From positions 1 through 23,204 of IMG/VR virus record IMGVR_UViG_3300017935_000011: a DNA stretch of 23,204 nucleotides, one strand, 5' to 3'. The DNA comes from a virus. The notes below the pieces were generated by a model, which did not search any database, had not been told where the DNA came from, and worked only from the letters and a program-made list of their open reading frames with translations. This document shows positions 21,756 through 23,204 of the stretch, in pieces. A program made the position numbers and the translations under genes. The stretch's first letter is position 1; every line of letters starts with the position of its first letter.

Positions 21756-22096
21756 TGACCGATTCAAATTCCAGCGCGATGCTTGGGCAGGCGAAGGGCG
21801 TCAACCAGAACCTCTCCAGTCTTATATCGGTCCTCAGGGGGCTGTTTCCGCTCAGTGCGTTCTCTGGCATCTTTACGATGGCGGCTGCTGCGACAAAGAC
21901 AATCGCCGATGCGAATTGCAAGGCCAGCAGCATCATCGTTTTGCAGGCCTCGAATGCCGCGGCCGCCACGCTTGAGGGGTCGGCAAAACACCTCTATCCA
22001 GTTGCGGCCAACGGCTCATTCACTGTAGCGACAGCCAGCGCGGGAAATGCGGCCGGAACAGAGAATTATGTCTATCTGATTGTTAATGTGGGGTAA
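21755..22096 (+). CDS. Small virion protein, unknown
   Basis: A 113-residue Ala-rich product. A helical start (AKGVNQNLSSLISVLRGLFP) carries a short hydrophobic segment, then Ala-rich beta-like residues (TIADANCKASSIIVLQASN) and the end NYVYLIVNVG. The hydrophobic stretch is not long enough for a sure membrane helix. It overlaps the gp10-like gene by one base. Similar small proteins follow gp10-like genes in podovirus-like clusters and may be fibre or tail accessory parts. Function unknown. Confidence 0.55.
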   Translation: MTDSNSSAMLGQAKGVNQNLSSLISVLRGLFPLSAFSGIFTMAAAATKTIADANCKASSIIVLQASNAAAATLEGSAKHLYPVAANGSFTVATASAGNAAGTENYVYLIVNVG

Positions 22097-22099
22097 GCG

Positions 22100-22819
22100 A
22101 TGCCGCTCCTTCCTGGCAAATCCAATATCGGCAAGAACATCACGGAACTGGAGCAGCCGAGCGCGCATGCACCGCAAGGGCGTCCTTACCGGCAAGCGCT
22201 CGCGATTGCGCTTAAGACGGCAGGCGCTCCGAAGCGGCGCGCGGATGGCGGCGGCACGGATGCCGATGGTTCACCCCCGGCAGGCGCGGGCGGCTTTACC
22301 GGCGCGCTGACAGGCGACACGCCGGGGCGCGCGGATGCCCTTCCTGTGACTGTTCCCGATGGCGCGCATGTGGTGCCGGCCGATGTGGTCTCCTCGCTCG
22401 GGGGCGGCAATACCGCGGCGGGCCTTAAGCACCTTGGGAAGATGTTCCCGGCGCCTAAAGCGATCGCACCCAAGCCCGTCGTTCCAAAGGCGCCATCCAT
22501 GCCAAACGCGCCACACCTGCTCGCGCCCAAAATCTCCATGCCGAAGATGAAGGCCCCTTCTGTCCGGAATAGGCCGTTCGTGCGCTTCCCGCGCGCGGCG
22601 GGCGGTGCGGCAGATGGCGTCAGATGCGACCTTAGCGACGGCGAATATGTAATTCACCCCAGTCATGTGGTGCAGCTTGGCAAGGGCGATGCCGAGCGCG
22701 GGCATCGCGCGCTCGACCGCTGGTTTATGAATGTGCGCCGTGACGACATCGAACATCGCAAAAGGCTGCCGGGGCCTGTCGGCTCTGGCCTAAAATCAGT
22801 AGGAGGAGGCGTAGCATGA
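22100..22819 (+). CDS. Conserved phage GG-motif protein with internal duplication
   Basis: A 239-residue product. The start LLPGKSNIGKNITELEQ (3-19) and the segment with RQALAIALKTAG (31-42) are familiar from phage morphogenesis clusters, followed by KRRADGGGTD (45-54). Two related blocks follow: VPDGAHVVPADVVSSLGGGN (85-104) and LSDGEYVIHPSHVVQLGKGD (178-197), each with DG-x-(H/Y)-V(V/I)-x-P, then LG-G-(N/D), then a helix. A Pro/Lys/Met-rich spacer (about 117-157) separates them. The role is unknown; context suggests a virion-associated or assembly protein. ATG 22100 comes three bases after the preceding stop. Confidence 0.7.
   Translation: MPLLPGKSNIGKNITELEQPSAHAPQGRPYRQALAIALKTAGAPKRRADGGGTDADGSPPAGAGGFTGALTGDTPGRADALPVTVPDGAHVVPADVVSSLGGGNTAAGLKHLGKMFPAPKAIAPKPVVPKAPSMPNAPHLLAPKISMPKMKAPSVRNRPFVRFPRAAGGAADGVRCDLSDGEYVIHPSHVVQLGKGDAERGHRALDRWFMNVRRDDIEHRKRLPGPVGSGLKSVGGGVA
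22801..22806 (+). promoter_or_regulatory. Strong Shine-Dalgarno for the GNAT gene
   Basis: AGGAGG lies nine bases before ATG 22816, inside the end of the preceding gene, and overlaps an AGGAGG-GC run. It fixes the start of the truncated acetyltransferase gene. Confidence 0.75.
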
Positions 22820-23204
22820 GCCTCCAAATGGCCGCGCCATCGCGAGGCCCCGCATATCCCCAGTCAAAGCAGGTCCATCACGTGCGGCTTGGGGTTTCCG
22901 CCGATCTCCCGGAATTGATGGCGATGGGTCGCGAGCTGCATGCGGAGAACGCCATGATGCCGCTGTCTGAAACGCGGATACAGCAAGCGGCGTGGCGTGC
23001 CGTCAAACAGGACCGCGCGATGGTCGGGTGCATCGGTCCCGTAGGCGGTATCCTCGAAGGCATGATCTACCTGACGATTGGGCAGTTCTGGTACACGGAT
23101 AAGCCGCACCTTGAAGAGCTTTACAATTTCGTGCGGCCAGAATTCCGCCGCTCGCGCCGGGCGGAATCGCTGGTGCGGTTTGCAATGTTTCAATCCACGC
23201 TCCC
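22816..23204 (+). CDS. GNAT-family acetyltransferase, 3' end missing
   Basis: The frame from ATG 22816 stays open to the last base, so the gene runs off the window; 129 codons are visible. The product reads SLQMAAPSRGP, then a helix (LPELMAMGRELHAENAMM), a segment GCIGPVGGILEGMIYLTI, a conserved WYTDKPHLEELYNFVRPEFR, and RSRRAESLVRFAM. This is the GNAT layout: helix, beta strands, then the R-R/S-x-x-A/G-like acetyl-CoA loop followed by helix. Phage GNATs of this sort occur beside structural genes. Substrate unknown. It is coupled to the preceding gene by ATGA with an AGGAGG site. Confidence 0.8.
   Translation, partial: MSLQMAAPSRGPAYPQSKQVHHVRLGVSADLPELMAMGRELHAENAMMPLSETRIQQAAWRAVKQDRAMVGCIGPVGGILEGMIYLTIGQFWYTDKPHLEELYNFVRPEFRRSRRAESLVRFAMFQSTL

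Noticed and set aside
1-23204. Integrase, attachment sites, CRISPR arrays, insertion sequences
   Set aside because: I looked for them on both strands and saw no support, so lysogeny cannot be judged from this window.

Overview
The window looks like the left-centre structural region of a tailed phage or prophage. Every supported gene lies on the + strand. The genes are packed with start/stop overlaps of 1 to 4 bases (GTGA, ATGA, TAATG, TGATG), as expected for long co-transcribed phage late messages. Most genes are GC-rich (about 60% in a sampled line), with C/G-ending codons of the kind seen in alphaproteobacteria of the Hyphomicrobiales type. That host guess is inference from composition and protein style. 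No integrase, attachment site, rRNA, tRNA or CRISPR array was seen, so phage and prophage cannot be told apart.

Layout. (1) 1-1010: a partial small gene and a secreted M15-type peptidase, the likely lysin, with a possible small gene in another frame at its end. (2) 1011-1136: a noncoding stretch with a possible folded RNA and a clear intrinsic terminator. (3) 1137-3800: accessory genes, namely a zinc-ribbon membrane protein, a class-3 lipase, a DnaQ-like exonuclease, an AT-hook protein, a tiny secreted Cys-rich protein, an unknown, and a two-helix membrane protein that could be a holin. (4) 3781-8057: terminase small and large subunits and a large portal. (5) 8032-12600: a basic GG-motif protein, two small unknowns, a GroES-like co-chaperonin, the scaffold, a structural unknown, a likely head decoration protein and the major capsid protein. 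(6) 12612-17509: a beta-helix protein, a His-rich GG-motif protein and its neighbour, several small beta-rich structural proteins, a first adaptor-like protein and two zinc-ribbon proteins. (7) 17515-22819: a glycine-rich protein with five SEP repeats, a second adaptor-like protein, a P22 gp10-like tail protein, and two conserved small virion proteins. (8) 22816-23204: the start of a GNAT acetyltransferase that runs off the window.

How the parts fit. TerS and TerL cut and pump DNA through the portal into a shell built by capsid protein on the scaffold. The phage GroES-like protein probably lets host GroEL fold a large head protein. Adaptor-like and gp10-like proteins then close the filled head, which points to a podovirus-like short tail; no tape measure or tube/sheath gene is present here. 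The lysin (and perhaps the holin candidate) would release progeny. The less ordinary parts are the GG-motif proteins scattered through the cluster, the split His-rich gene, the 30-residue cysteine ladder beside the capsid gene, the Gly-rich/SEP-repeat protein, and several AT-richer patches that suggest mosaic exchange.
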